Source: an uncultured Desulfohalobiaceae bacterium
GTDB taxonomy: Bacteria; Desulfobacterota; Desulfovibrionia; Desulfovibrionales; Desulfonatronovibrionaceae
DNA length: 15,356 bases
Assembly (NCBI GenBank): GCA_913055195.1
Contig: CAJXJU010000002.1
Coordinates: forward strand, 1 to 15,356
Direction of reading: 5' to 3'
In this document: positions 7,597 through 14,735 of the stretch, one piece after another
How positions within the stretch are numbered: position 1 is the stretch's first letter
Layout: every line of letters starts with the position of its first letter
Notes under the pieces: generated by a model
Seen by the model: only the letters and a program-made list of their open reading frames with translations
Database searches by the model: none
What the model was told of the DNA's origin: nothing
Program-made: the position numbers and the translations under genes

Positions 7597-8145
7597 TTAG
7601 CGTCCACCACTGCGATATCTATATATTTCAGCCAGACTGGACTTTGCTTTTCCTTCAGTACTATTGCCCGTAGCAACAAGTTTATAAACAAGGCTTACAT
7701 TGCTTCCGCTTCCAGCTCCTTTACCCAATCCTTCATATCCAGCAGCAATAATAATTGACCCGCCTTCAGGCACTTCTAGTCCCAGCTTTTGTACATTAAC
7801 CTGGCTGATGACCTTACCATCTTTTTTCAGCAGCAACGTAGAATTATTATTTAACAATGTATCACCAATGTTTTCCAGCGTATAAGAAGATGTACCATAA
7901 TTAATTATTATCGAAGTATTGTTATCACCACCTCTTGAATCAATAGCATAGCCAATCATCTCTTCTGCTGCAAAAAACCCTGAGTCTGCTCTAAAATGAG
8001 CCTGATTTCCTAATTTTGTATTTCTGGTTAAAAAAAGATCCATAATCACATCATGGGCAACTCCCATAATGACCACCCCTAAAAAAACCAGAACAATTAT
8101 GGTTAAAACCAGGATCGAACCTTCACTTTTATCTTTTGTATTCAT
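7597..8145 (-). CDS. pilX: PilX-like minor pilin
   Basis: With the start at MNTKDKSEGSILVL the protein is 182 residues. GGAG six bases before this ATG, and its position one base after the pilV stop (TAAGATG), favour it over an in-frame ATG ten codons upstream that lies inside pilV. The prepilin-like leader ends at Gly9 (SEG, then SILVLTIIVLVFLGVVIMG), followed by a hydrophobic helix. The Glu at +5 of mature type IV pilins is missing, as is usual for PilX N-terminal (PF14341) proteins. The order before pilY1 fits PilX, which in P. aeruginosa links the minor pilins to PilY1. The C-terminal half is poorly conserved and rich in Gly/Asn/Ser. The family call rests on the N-terminus and context. Confidence 0.75.
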   Translation of the reverse strand: MNTKDKSEGSILVLTIIVLVFLGVVIMGVAHDVIMDLFLTRNTKLGNQAHFRADSGFFAAEEMIGYAIDSRGGDNNTSIIINYGTSSYTLENIGDTLLNNNSTLLLKKDGKVISQVNVQKLGLEVPEGGSIIIAAGYEGLGKGAGSGSNVSLVYKLVATGNSTEGKAKSSLAEIYRYRSGGR

Positions 8146-8146
8146 C

Positions 8147-8533
8147 TTATTCTCCAACAATAATTTTCTCGCCACTCAAACTATGATTTCCATAAAATGA
8201 CCAGTTTACTGTAATTGTAACAAGCCACAATGGCCGTCCATCTGAAACCAGCATCCCCTTTTCTGCACGCCAAAATAATTTATATCTTATAGAAGCAATT
8301 GTGCTGGTTATAGTTCCACTTTCATCAGCATGATTACTTCCCCAACTAGCTACCTGACAACCTAAAATATCCATTTGTGAAACCATAAGTTCCTCTGCTA
8401 TACTGAGTGTGTTACTGATAGCTCTGCTTTTGATTGACATATTTTGTGTTGTTACCCATGCCAGAATGCCAATACTCAAAATAGCCATTGAAACAAGTAC
8501 TTCTATTAGCGTAAATCCATTTTTAGCTTTCAT
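8147..8533 (-). CDS. pilV: PilV-like minor pilin
   Basis: The prepilin peptidase site is clear: leader MKAKNG, cleavage, then FTLIEVLVSMAILSIGILAW, with Phe+1 and Glu+5 in place. The following N-S-R-x2-A-x4-A-x3-M pattern (SRAISNTLSIAEELMVSQM) fits the PilV family. The product is 128 residues, 122 after cleavage. The open frame extends 30 codons further upstream to an ATG at 8623. That extension would give an unusually long leader and has no ribosome-binding site, so I chose the ATG at 8533, though its own site (TTAAGA) is weak and translation may be coupled. It is a predicted member of the pilus priming complex with PilW, PilX and PilY1 in the inner membrane and later at the pilus tip. It ends one base before the pilX ATG. 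Confidence 0.8.
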   Translation of the reverse strand: MKAKNGFTLIEVLVSMAILSIGILAWVTTQNMSIKSRAISNTLSIAEELMVSQMDILGCQVASWGSNHADESGTITSTIASIRYKLFWRAEKGMLVSDGRPLWLVTITVNWSFYGNHSLSGEKIIVGE

Positions 8534-8629
8534 AATTAATCTTAAATGATTTAACTGCAGAAAGTCTAAATTATAGTTTTTAACAAAATTATTGCTGCCT
8601 AACATCTTAAAAACATTGAACATAACAAA

Positions 8630-8661
8630 GCCTGTAAAAAGAGACTTTTTGCAGGCGACTC
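8630..8661 (-). repeat. Palindromic repeat overlapping the pilW stop codon
   Basis: On the minus strand the sequence reads TGAGTCGCCTGCAAAAAG, loop TCT, CTTTTTACAGGC. The first base pair region begins inside the pilW stop codon (TGA, 8662–8660). Arms 8645–8656 and 8630–8641 pair over 12 bases with one wobble; the outer GAGTC is not matched on the far side. It occupies the gap between pilW and pilV, so an operon mRNA would carry a hairpin there. It may tune or stabilise the two halves of the message, an inference. Confidence 0.75.
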
Positions 8662-9574
8662 ATTGTACGTTGCGTATCCATATTTTTCGGTGTGCCAGAA
8701 GATAATGATATCCTCCAGGCAGGTTAGATATATTTTCACCTGCCAGAGTATATGTCTTGTTATCCTGATAACCTGGTTGAATCCGATCAGATTTAAAAAG
8801 TAAAAACACCCATACTCCTTTCACATTTTGTGGATTATCTGGTACATTTAACCACGTAGTTCCATCTTCTGTATATTGTATATGAAATTTCCAGACATTG
8901 GAAGCGACTTCCCAGAATATCGTTGATGAATATGCATAATTTTTCAATTTTAAAATTGAATCTTCAACAACTACTTTTATAGGTGCAACCATGAATACAT
9001 CACTATCATCAAAAAGCCTCTTAACATTTTGATCAAGAAGAAACGGATCATCGTTCTTAATCACTTTATAAAACACATCGCCATTTAAATCAGGAAAAAA
9101 TGCAATATATTTTTTAAATGATGAATCTAAAACAGATATTTTCGGACTCTTTATATTTTTAAAATCAATTAAGTTTGCATCTTCATAATTGCCATTTACC
9201 TCAGCTATTTTTTTGAATGCCATTGTTACGATTACTGAATCTGATTTATCAGATAGAACATTATTATCTTGTATATCATATAAAAATGTATTAATTGTTA
9301 ATTTAGAACCATTTGAATCATCACCGATCATCACTTTTCCATTTTTAAAACTGTCATAACATCCAAAACCGGCATGAGCAAAAACGAATTGCAGACGTTC
9401 AAGTGCAACACGAGCATTCATATATAAATTTATAATTTCTTCTTCTGTAGCAGATCGTTGTGATTGAATTCTAAAAATACTATAAATTGCTGACATTAGC
9501 ATCAACATTGAAACTATAGCAACCAACAATTCAATTAATGAAAATCCTCTAAGTTTACTCTGGGCATACATCAT
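8660..9574 (-). CDS. pilW: PilW-like minor pilin
   Basis: The 304-residue protein starts MMYAQSKLRG, with cleavage after Gly10, then FSLIELLVAIVSMLMLMSAIY: Phe+1 and Glu+5 of a type IV prepilin and a hydrophobic helix. A following NARVALERLQFVFAHAGFGCYD segment is typical of PilW, which is larger than other minor pilins. There are two consecutive ATG codons; AAGGA about eleven bases upstream supports this start. It overlaps the preceding FimT/GspH-like gene by 20 bases, implying translational coupling. Its stop codon lies in the palindromic repeat. It is a predicted partner of PilV, PilX and PilY1 in the pilus-initiating complex. Confidence 0.85.
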   Translation of the reverse strand: MMYAQSKLRGFSLIELLVAIVSMLMLMSAIYSIFRIQSQRSATEEEIINLYMNARVALERLQFVFAHAGFGCYDSFKNGKVMIGDDSNGSKLTINTFLYDIQDNNVLSDKSDSVIVTMAFKKIAEVNGNYEDANLIDFKNIKSPKISVLDSSFKKYIAFFPDLNGDVFYKVIKNDDPFLLDQNVKRLFDDSDVFMVAPIKVVVEDSILKLKNYAYSSTIFWEVASNVWKFHIQYTEDGTTWLNVPDNPQNVKGVWVFLLFKSDRIQPGYQDNKTYTLAGENISNLPGGYHYLLAHRKIWIRNVQ

Positions 9575-9989
9575 CTATATATATCCTTCCCGAACTCCTT
9601 ACAACAATTTTACATTTCTTTTGATTTGAATAAATATAAAATACACTATTAGTTGCTGTACCAAGAGATGAAAATGATATAGAAGTATTATTAGTTTCCA
9701 GATTCAGTCCATAATCTAATGTAGCATTAAACAATCTTGTGCCATCATCCTTAGTTGCAGAATATGTTTCTCCATTTACATCAAACTCCACTCTGACAGT
9801 TTTATTTTCCTTAATAGCCGTGCTCCTGGCAAACAAAAGATTACTACGCAAGTTGTATGCAGCAGCTTTTAATTTTGAGGTAGTCGTATTTAAACTTACA
9901 AACCCAATCCCTGTCAAAATTGAAATAATGACGACCACTATTAAAACTTCAATCAGACTTACACCTGAATTATCCTGATCAAGTAGCAT
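9555..9989 (-). CDS. FimT/GspH-like minor pilin, first gene of the pilus tip operon
   Basis: The 144-residue protein has leader MLLDQDNSG, then VSLIEVLIVVVIISILTGIG. Val rather than Phe at +1 is a tolerated variation; Glu+5 is present. LRSNLLFARSTAIKENKTVRV (about 47–67) is the signature of FimT/FimU/GspH proteins. Type II secretion GspH is excluded by context, because PilW, PilV and PilY1 follow; in P. aeruginosa the equivalent is FimU. CAGGAG seven bases before the ATG supports the start. It is divergent from pdxJ with an 80-base shared upstream region. I see no convincing promoter for the minus strand there. Related minor pilins of the FimT type bind DNA in some competence systems; nothing here tests that. 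Confidence 0.85.
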   Translation of the reverse strand: MLLDQDNSGVSLIEVLIVVVIISILTGIGFVSLNTTTSKLKAAAYNLRSNLLFARSTAIKENKTVRVEFDVNGETYSATKDDGTRLFNATLDYGLNLETNNTSISFSSLGTATNSVFYIYSNQKKCKIVVRSSGRIYIDDVCPE

Positions 9990-10009
9990 TTTTTGCTCCT
10001 GTAATCTTC

Positions 10010-10039
10010 TTGACTTTTCATGATTCCTGAGTGAAATAT
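10010..10039 (+). promoter_or_regulatory. Possible pdxJ operon promoter
   Basis: TTGACT at 10010–10015 matches a sigma-70 −35 box at five of six positions. With an 18-base spacer, AAATAT at 10034–10039 matches the −10 consensus at only three of six. It is correctly placed 31 bases before the pdxJ start. Evidence is weak beyond the −35. Confidence 0.3.
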
Positions 10040-10069
10040 GGAGTTTTCATACCTTAAGGAGAAGTATTC

Positions 10070-10795
10070 ATGCCTGTTTTAGTTGTCAATGTTGACCATA
10101 TTGCCACTTTACGTCAAGCAAGACTGGGTAAAGAGCCAGATCCCGTTACTGGAGCCCATCTGGCAGAACTGGCTGGAGCACAGGGCATTATTGTTCACCT
10201 CCGTGAAGACCGACGCCATATCCAGGACAAAGATGTTGAACTTTTAAAAACAACTTTAAAAACCAACCTGCACCTGGAAATGGCTGCCACTGAAGAAATG
10301 CAGAAAATAGCCCTGCACACTCTCCCGCACATGGTCTGCCTGGTGCCGGAAAAACGTCAGGAACTAACAACTGAGGGAGGACTTAATTGTCTGGGCCGCG
10401 AACAGGAACTAAAAGAATTTCTTGCACCACTTAAGAAAAAGGGAATAAAAACCAGTCTCTTTATAGACGCTGAGAAAGAGCAGATTGAGGCAGCAGCCCA
10501 AATTGGTACCGAATACATTGAAATCCACACCGGACATTTTGCAGACGCCCAAAACACAGATGACCAGCAAAAGGAATTTCAAAAAATCGTTACAGGCATC
10601 GAATTCGCGCAAGAGTTGAAACTCAAAGTCAATCTCGGACACGGTCTTAATTATCACAATATCTTAGCCTTTGCCAGGATACCGGGCATCAGTGAATACT
10701 CGATTGGCCACAGCATCATTTCCAGGGCTGTTTTCGTCGGCATATTTCAAGCTGTAAAACAAATGGTTGACATTATTGCCGGATTTACTCCCTAA
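10070..10795 (+). CDS. pdxJ: Pyridoxine 5'-phosphate synthase PdxJ
   Basis: PdxJ condenses 1-deoxy-D-xylulose 5-phosphate with 3-amino-2-oxopropyl phosphate to pyridoxine 5'-phosphate, the last ring-forming step of the DXP-dependent vitamin B6 pathway, in the cytoplasm. The 241 residues are the normal length for this TIM-barrel enzyme. Visible motifs are [12 protein letters not shown] (7–18), [10 protein letters not shown] (42–51), HLEMA (68–72), [15 protein letters not shown] (151–158), NLGHGLNY (188–195) and [14 protein letters not shown] (211–224). His43, Glu70 and His191 correspond to the catalytic His45, Glu72 and His193 of E. coli PdxJ. AAGGAG eight bases before the ATG supports the start. 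It is the first gene of a tight operon; the next start is 26 bases away. Confidence 0.97.
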   Translation: MPVLVVNVDHIATLRQARLGKEPDPVTGAHLAELAGAQGIIVHLREDRRHIQDKDVELLKTTLKTNLHLEMAATEEMQKIALHTLPHMVCLVPEKRQELTTEGGLNCLGREQELKEFLAPLKKKGIKTSLFIDAEKEQIEAAAQIGTEYIEIHTGHFADAQNTDDQQKEFQKIVTGIEFAQELKLKVNLGHGLNYHNILAFARIPGISEYSIGHSIISRAVFVGIFQAVKQMVDIIAGFTP

Positions 10796-10798
10796 CAA

Positions 10799-10820
10799 AC
10801 ACTAACACCAACACTAACAC
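10799..10820 (+). repeat. Short tandem repeat in the pdxJ–acpS gap
   Basis: ACACTAACAC occurs at 10799–10808 and again at 10811–10820, a 12-base period. The whole 26-base gap contains only A, C and T, with no purine-rich Shine–Dalgarno before the acpS ATG. Confidence 0.7.
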
Positions 10821-10821
10821 A

Positions 10822-11193
10822 ATGATACTGGGACTGGGACTGGACATAGTTGAAATTGAACGCATATCCCGAAGTTATGCCAGATTTAGAAATCGGTTGA
10901 TAAAGAAAATACTTACAGCAAAGGAAATTGAAAGTCTTCCCCAGAATCCTGTTTCCTATTTAGCTTCACGTTTTGCAGCTAAAGAGGCCGGAGTCAAGGC
11001 TCTGGGGACAGGTTTCGCAGAAGGGATTACCTTTCAGCATCTGGAAATTAAATCCTCAAAAACCGGTCAACCATATTTATATTTTTTTGGCCCGGCTTAC
11101 AAAAAAGCCATGTCATTGGGTTGTAAAAAAGTACATTTATCTATCACCCATAGCCAGAACACAGCCGCGGCTGTTGTCATTTTGGAGGGATAG
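10822..11193 (+). CDS. acpS: Holo-[acyl-carrier-protein] synthase
   Basis: AcpS transfers 4'-phosphopantetheine from coenzyme A to the serine of apo-acyl carrier protein, making it active for fatty acid synthesis. The 123-residue length is typical of this trimeric cytoplasmic enzyme. GLGLDIVEIERI (4–14 region) carries the magnesium-binding Asp8; SRFAAKEAGVKALGTGF (49–65) carries Glu55 and the Lys-rich CoA-binding helix; HLSITHSQNTAAAVVIL is the C-terminal strand. The start is fixed by the first beta strand, which begins at the ATG, yet no Shine–Dalgarno is visible upstream, so translation may depend on coupling to pdxJ. The next start is three bases after its stop. Confidence 0.96.
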   Translation: MILGLGLDIVEIERISRSYARFRNRLIKKILTAKEIESLPQNPVSYLASRFAAKEAGVKALGTGFAEGITFQHLEIKSSKTGQPYLYFFGPAYKKAMSLGCKKVHLSITHSQNTAAAVVILEG

Positions 11194-11196
11194 CCT

Positions 11197-12750
11197 ATGT
11201 TCAAACCTCTGCCAACTCCTTCAGAAATGGCCCACTGGGACTGGCTGGCCATCGAAGAATTTGGTTTACTTCCAGAGATATTGATGGAAAATGCCAGTCG
11301 CGAAGCCTTGAATATACTCAAGGACAAATTTGATTCCCTCAAGGGAAAATCAGCCCTGGTATTTGCCGGTTCAGGCAATAATGGGGGCGATGCCTTTGCC
11401 CTGGCCAGGCATTTATGTAACCATGACGTTAAATTGATAATCTTGCATACCAGACATAGAAAAGACTACAAAGGTGAAACTGCCTATCATCTTAATCTCC
11501 TGCAAAAAATGAACGTCAACTTCATGTGGCTGCCAGAATACAATCTGGATTTTATCAAAAGTGTTGACATTATTATTGACGGTCTTCTTGGAACTGGTTT
11601 TACAGGCGAGCTAAGAGATGACTATATTTCATGGATTAAAGCCATTAATAAGCTAGGACAAAACAGTTTTGTATTATCGCTGGATATTCCTTCTGGCATT
11701 GACGGGTTAACAGGAAAACCCAACCCAATAGCTGTTCGGGCTAATGTTACCATCACATTTGAAGCAGCCAAGCTTGGCCTGTTTTTACCTCCGGCAAAAC
11801 CTTTTGTTGGCGAGCTTATCGTTGGGAAAATAGGCATCCCCAAAAAAATCAAAAAAGATAATCCCTGTACTCATTACGCCTTGACTACAAAAGTCCTGGA
11901 CATGATTAAAGAGCCTAAAAATACCATGCACAAAGGTGAGGCAGGACATGTTCTCATTTTAGGAGGCTCACCAGGTCTCACTGGCGCACCACTTTTAGCC
12001 GCACTGGGTGCTATCCGTTCAGGCGCTGGCCTGGTTACTATTGGTTGCCCCGCAGAACTGGCTTATGAAGTTAAAAACAGCTGGCCAGATATTATGACTT
12101 TGCCTCTTGGACAGGGCAAAAATTGGGACGAAGAGTGTATCAAGCAAGTAAAAGATAATTTTTTTAAATTTGACGCAGTGGTTTTTGGTCCTGGCCTGGG
12201 ACGTACTCCAGGCACTTTAGCCTTTCTGGAAAAATATCTAGCCTTAAATCATCCCATAACTGTTTTTGATGCCGATTCTCTCTACTTCTTTGCCAGGAAC
12301 CAGAGTTTATTTAAAAAGATACAGAATACTAATAATGTAATTTTCACTCCACACCCTGGCGAAATGGCCCGCTTTTTTAATACAGAAGCTGCTCAAATCA
12401 ATCGTAACCGGGCAAGATTTGCCCGTGCATTTACACAAAAATTCAAGACCAACCTGGTTTTGAAAGGCGCGGCTACTGTCATTTCCACTCCCAACTCACC
12501 CATTTTAATTTCTCCTTTTGCCACCCCCAATCTGGCCCTGGGCGGTTCAGGAGATATTCTGGCAGGAATGATTGGCAGTCTTTTAGGCCAGGGTTATTCA
12601 GCCCTGGATGCCAGTGCCATTGCTGTTTATTGGCACGGCCTTGCTGGTAAAAAGCTAAAAACAGACTTTCCATACCGGGGAAATCTGGCCCAGGAAATTG
12701 CCCACATCTTGCCTCAAACCCTAGCGGAGGCCAAAAATGATCAAGGCTAA
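11197..12750 (+). CDS. nnr: Bifunctional NAD(P)H-hydrate epimerase / ADP-dependent NAD(P)H-hydrate dehydratase
   Basis: This metabolite-repair enzyme converts damaged NADHX and NADPHX back to NAD(P)H: the N-terminal half interconverts R and S hydrates, and the C-terminal half dehydrates the S form using ADP. The epimerase (YjeF_N) part at about 1–220 shows ENASREA (31–37), GSGNNGGDAFALARHL (58–73), DGLLGTGFTG (128–137) and DIPSGIDG (163–170). The dehydratase, ribokinase-like part at about 240–510 shows HKGEAGHVLILGGSPG, GPGLGRT (331–337), FDADSL, TPHPGEM (384–390), LKGAAT and NLALGGSGDILAGM (445–458) with catalytic Asp453. The 517 residues are the usual fused length. GGAGG lies just upstream in the end of acpS. 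It overlaps the next gene by 14 bases. Confidence 0.95.
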   Translation: MFKPLPTPSEMAHWDWLAIEEFGLLPEILMENASREALNILKDKFDSLKGKSALVFAGSGNNGGDAFALARHLCNHDVKLIILHTRHRKDYKGETAYHLNLLQKMNVNFMWLPEYNLDFIKSVDIIIDGLLGTGFTGELRDDYISWIKAINKLGQNSFVLSLDIPSGIDGLTGKPNPIAVRANVTITFEAAKLGLFLPPAKPFVGELIVGKIGIPKKIKKDNPCTHYALTTKVLDMIKEPKNTMHKGEAGHVLILGGSPGLTGAPLLAALGAIRSGAGLVTIGCPAELAYEVKNSWPDIMTLPLGQGKNWDEECIKQVKDNFFKFDAVVFGPGLGRTPGTLAFLEKYLALNHPITVFDADSLYFFARNQSLFKKIQNTNNVIFTPHPGEMARFFNTEAAQINRNRARFARAFTQKFKTNLVLKGAATVISTPNSPILISPFATPNLALGGSGDILAGMIGSLLGQGYSALDASAIAVYWHGLAGKKLKTDFPYRGNLAQEIAHILPQTLAEAKNDQG

Positions 12751-13195
12751 AGACATAATGTCCACCGATCCCATTGTTGTCTATCCAGAAACAGAAATTG
12801 CTGAAGCAGTAAATATTTTGCTCTCAAAACATGTCAATGGTTTGCCTGTGGTGGATAAAGAAATGCATGTGAAGGGCATACTCTGTCAAAGCGATCTCGT
12901 AGCCATGCAAAAAAAATTTCCTTTTCCTTCCATGTTCACCATTTTGGACAGTTTCCTTCCTCTTTCATCCCTGACCCACGTTGAAAAAGAACTGAAAAAA
13001 ATGGCAGCAGTAAAAGTAGAAGAGGCAATGACCACTGATCCCCAGACTATTACTCCAGACACTCCACTGGAAGAAATTGCTCAAATCATGGCAGAAAAAA
13101 AATTTCATACCCTGCCAGTAGTAGAAAAAGGCAAACTCATAGGTGTTGTAGGCAAAGAAGACGTTCTTAGAACCTTATTCTCTGCCAGAAAATGA
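12737..13195 (+). CDS. Two-CBS-domain protein
   Basis: The 152 residues are almost entirely a CBS pair (Bateman module). The first repeat (about 3–60) has AKDIMSTDPIVVYPETEIAEA and KHVNGLPVVD; the second (about 92–150) has VEEAMTTDPQTITPDTPLEEIA, KKFHTLPVVEKGKLIGVVGKEDVL. Such modules bind adenosine nucleotides and act as sensors; as a stand-alone protein its target is unknown. A linker with a run of hydrophobic and Pro/Phe residues (KKFPFPSMFTILDSFLPL) joins the repeats. GGAGG eight bases before the ATG, inside the upstream gene, supports the start. Stop and next start overlap as ATGA. Placement between NAD(P)HX repair and tsaE looks conserved in relatives, from memory, but gives no clear functional hint. 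Confidence 0.9.
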   Translation: MIKAKDIMSTDPIVVYPETEIAEAVNILLSKHVNGLPVVDKEMHVKGILCQSDLVAMQKKFPFPSMFTILDSFLPLSSLTHVEKELKKMAAVKVEEAMTTDPQTITPDTPLEEIAQIMAEKKFHTLPVVEKGKLIGVVGKEDVLRTLFSARK

Positions 13196-13680
13196 AGGTG
13201 CTTCTAAACTCGCCAGATCAAGCTCTTACATTTGGACAGGTCATTGCATCCTGCCTTTGCCAGGAAAACTATTTCCCCCCAATCCTGTTTCAGGGCGAAC
13301 TGGGTGTGGGGAAAACCACAATTATCAGGGGAATTGTTTACGGCCTTCCTCATGGAGACGAGGCAGAAGTAAGCAGTCCCAGCTTTAATATTGTTAATAT
13401 TTATCCAACAAAGCCTGAAACTGCTCACTTTGACCTTTATCGACTTGAAAATTTATTTGCAGAACACGACTGGGCAGAGCTGGAAGAGTCTCTTTTAAAC
13501 CCAGATTATCTCATTCTCATGGAATGGAGCGAATACATGCCCGACTTCCTCTGGCCTGAAGATTATCTTCTTATTTCCCTTTCTTATCACACTGAAGGCA
13601 GGGAAATGGACATCATACCCGGAGGAAGAGGGGAAAAAATTTATAGTTGTTTACTCAACTTTCGGAGTTCCGAAAATTGA
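13192..13680 (+). CDS. tsaE: tRNA threonylcarbamoyladenosine biosynthesis ATPase TsaE
   Basis: TsaE is the ATPase that works with TsaB–TsaD and TsaC to make N6-threonylcarbamoyladenosine at position 37 of ANN-decoding tRNAs. The Walker A motif is GELGVGKTT (35–43); SSPSFNIVNIY (61–71), HFDLYRLE (79–86) and LMEWSEYMPDFL (109–120) are family signatures. The 162 residues are near normal. The start overlaps the CBS gene stop (ATGA), so translation is probably coupled. The last residues (NFRSSEN) and the stop codon are encoded by a palindrome at 13655–13680 that belongs to the following repeat block. The repeat appears to have supplied the C-terminus. Confidence 0.94.
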   Translation: MKVLLNSPDQALTFGQVIASCLCQENYFPPILFQGELGVGKTTIIRGIVYGLPHGDEAEVSSPSFNIVNIYPTKPETAHFDLYRLENLFAEHDWAELEESLLNPDYLILMEWSEYMPDFLWPEDYLLISLSYHTEGREMDIIPGGRGEKIYSCLLNFRSSEN

Positions 13681-13729
13681 GAAATTCGAAATCCGAATAT
13701 CGAAATTCGAAACAAATTCGAATTTTTTA
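13653..13729. repeat. Palindrome and TTCGAA-rich repeat block at the end of tsaE
   Basis: Arms 13655–13666 (TCAACTTTCGGA) and 13669–13680 pair with one mismatch around a 2-base loop and include the tsaE stop. ACTCAACTTTCGGAGTT at 13653–13669 is also a variant of the hairpin repeat at 13861 and 15271. From 13681, CGAAATTCGAA-like units recur (near 13681, 13701, 13714), including the palindrome AAATTCGAATTT followed by more T. This style of TTCGAA intergenic repeat is, from memory, common in sulfate reducers and some other phyla. A weak terminator role for 13714–13727 is possible. Confidence 0.65.
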
Positions 13730-13805
13730 ATGATCAAATGACCAAAACACAGTTGATTTAGTCTATTTTTGGCGATTAACAGTTGTTTAGATCGTTTCCT
13801 GAAAA

Positions 13806-13835
13806 TGGAATTTCTTCTCAATTCTATTTTATAAT
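13806..13835 (+). promoter_or_regulatory. Possible promoter of the YihY-family gene
   Basis: TATAAT at 13830–13835 is a perfect −10 box. An 18-base spacer upstream gives TGGAAT (three of six matches to −35). Transcription would start near 13842 and place the hairpin repeat at 13861–13880 in a leader of about 110 bases. Confidence 0.35.
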
Positions 13836-13860
13836 TTGCTGAAAAAATTGAACATTTATT

Positions 13861-13880
13861 TAACTCAGAAAGTTGAGTTA
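13861..13880 (-). repeat. Hairpin repeat, copy B (inverted relative to the copy at 15271)
   Basis: TAACTCA at 13861–13867 pairs with TGAGTTA at 13874–13880 around a 6-base loop (GAAAGT). Its reverse complement matches 15271–15289 exactly over 19 bases (TAACTCAACTTTCTGAGTT). A diverged copy lies at 13653–13669. Confidence 0.75.
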
Positions 13881-13952
13881 TTCAAAAGTAAACTGTTTTT
13901 TTTCAGGCCCAACACAACACCTATAAACCTCAACGCATATAGCATTTATAAA

Positions 13953-14735
13953 ATGTGGACTCGATTTACTCAAGCTCTTTATCTAAGCTCAAAAAACTTT
14001 TTGCGCCAGCATGGTTTCTTACACTCTGCTGGCCTGACCTTTTATGCCCTGCTCTCATTTATCCCTTTAATTTTTCTCCTCATATCCCTGGCCGGCTTAA
14101 TCTGGGGCGACACCATGCTGGTTCAAGAATTTATTCAAAATAAATTGGCCATCCTGCCCTGGGCAAAGGAAATAGTTATCTTGCAACTGAACAAATTCTT
14201 AAACCTGGCACCAGGACTTAGCTGGATCAGCTTTGTCTTTATTTTCTGGACCGCTGGTTTATTTTTCAATGCCCTGCAAACAAGCTTTAAATACATATAT
14301 AACGAGTCTAACCCCAAACAATATTGGCGCCTTCCTCTACCCTGGCTCATAGGCCCTTTTATGGGCATAAGCCTCATCATACTTATGCTCTTCATACATA
14401 TTTTAAGCTATGTTCCAAAACATTTTATCCCCCCAGGACTGACTCCTGGCATCTGGACCTGGTTAGGTTTTGCCTTGCTTATCTTTTCTTTGTATCAAAT
14501 CCTGCCGCAAAAAAGGCCGTCCGCTGGTGCAAGTTTTTTTCTCTCCCTTGGTTTATCCTTATTGAGCCAACTGATTACTAAATTCTTTACACACATCCTA
14601 TGGACCCAACCCAATTACAGCCTGATTTACGGCACTTTGTCTTCCATTATTTTATTTTTGCTCTGGCTCAATGCCAATATGATCCTCATCTTATGGGGCG
14701 CACATTTTTTATTGGAGTGGAAAAAGACAAATTAA
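13953..14735 (+). CDS. YihY/BrkB (virulence factor BrkB) family membrane protein
   Basis: With the ATG at 13953 the product is 260 residues and has about six transmembrane helices. Family features are HSAGLTFYALLSFIPLIFLL (24–43), the FWTAGLFFNALQTSFKYIYN segment, and the terminal YGTLSSIILFLLWLNANMILILWGAHF. The family (formerly linked to RNase BN by mistake) has no settled function; transport or envelope roles have been proposed. No start has a good ribosome-binding site. The frame is open back to a TTG at 13836, but a perfect −10 box ends at 13835 and a hairpin repeat would fall inside the extension, so I prefer 13953. It ends tail to tail with the next gene, overlapping by four bases. Confidence 0.8.
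   Translation: MWTRFTQALYLSSKNFLRQHGFLHSAGLTFYALLSFIPLIFLLISLAGLIWGDTMLVQEFIQNKLAILPWAKEIVILQLNKFLNLAPGLSWISFVFIFWTAGLFFNALQTSFKYIYNESNPKQYWRLPLPWLIGPFMGISLIILMLFIHILSYVPKHFIPPGLTPGIWTWLGFALLIFSLYQILPQKRPSAGASFFLSLGLSLLSQLITKFFTHILWTQPNYSLIYGTLSSIILFLLWLNANMILILWGAHFLLEWKKTN

Noticed and set aside
8534..8623. Upstream 30-codon extension of pilV
   Set aside because: It would give a prepilin leader of 36 residues, has no ribosome-binding site, and the short leader MKAKNG is normal.
192..8661. CRISPR-like array from the recurring palindromes
   Set aside because: Copies are hundreds to thousands of bases apart, vary in length and orientation, have no uniform spacers, and no cas gene is present.
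9555..9989. Type II secretion pseudopilin operon (GspH/I/J/K)
   Set aside because: PilY1 with VWA and PilC/PilY signatures, plus the PilW and PilV patterns, identify a type IV pilus tip operon.
13836..13952. TTG-initiated extension of the YihY-family gene
   Set aside because: It starts one base after a perfect TATAAT, has no ribosome-binding site, and its codons run through a hairpin repeat. The family core begins after 13953.
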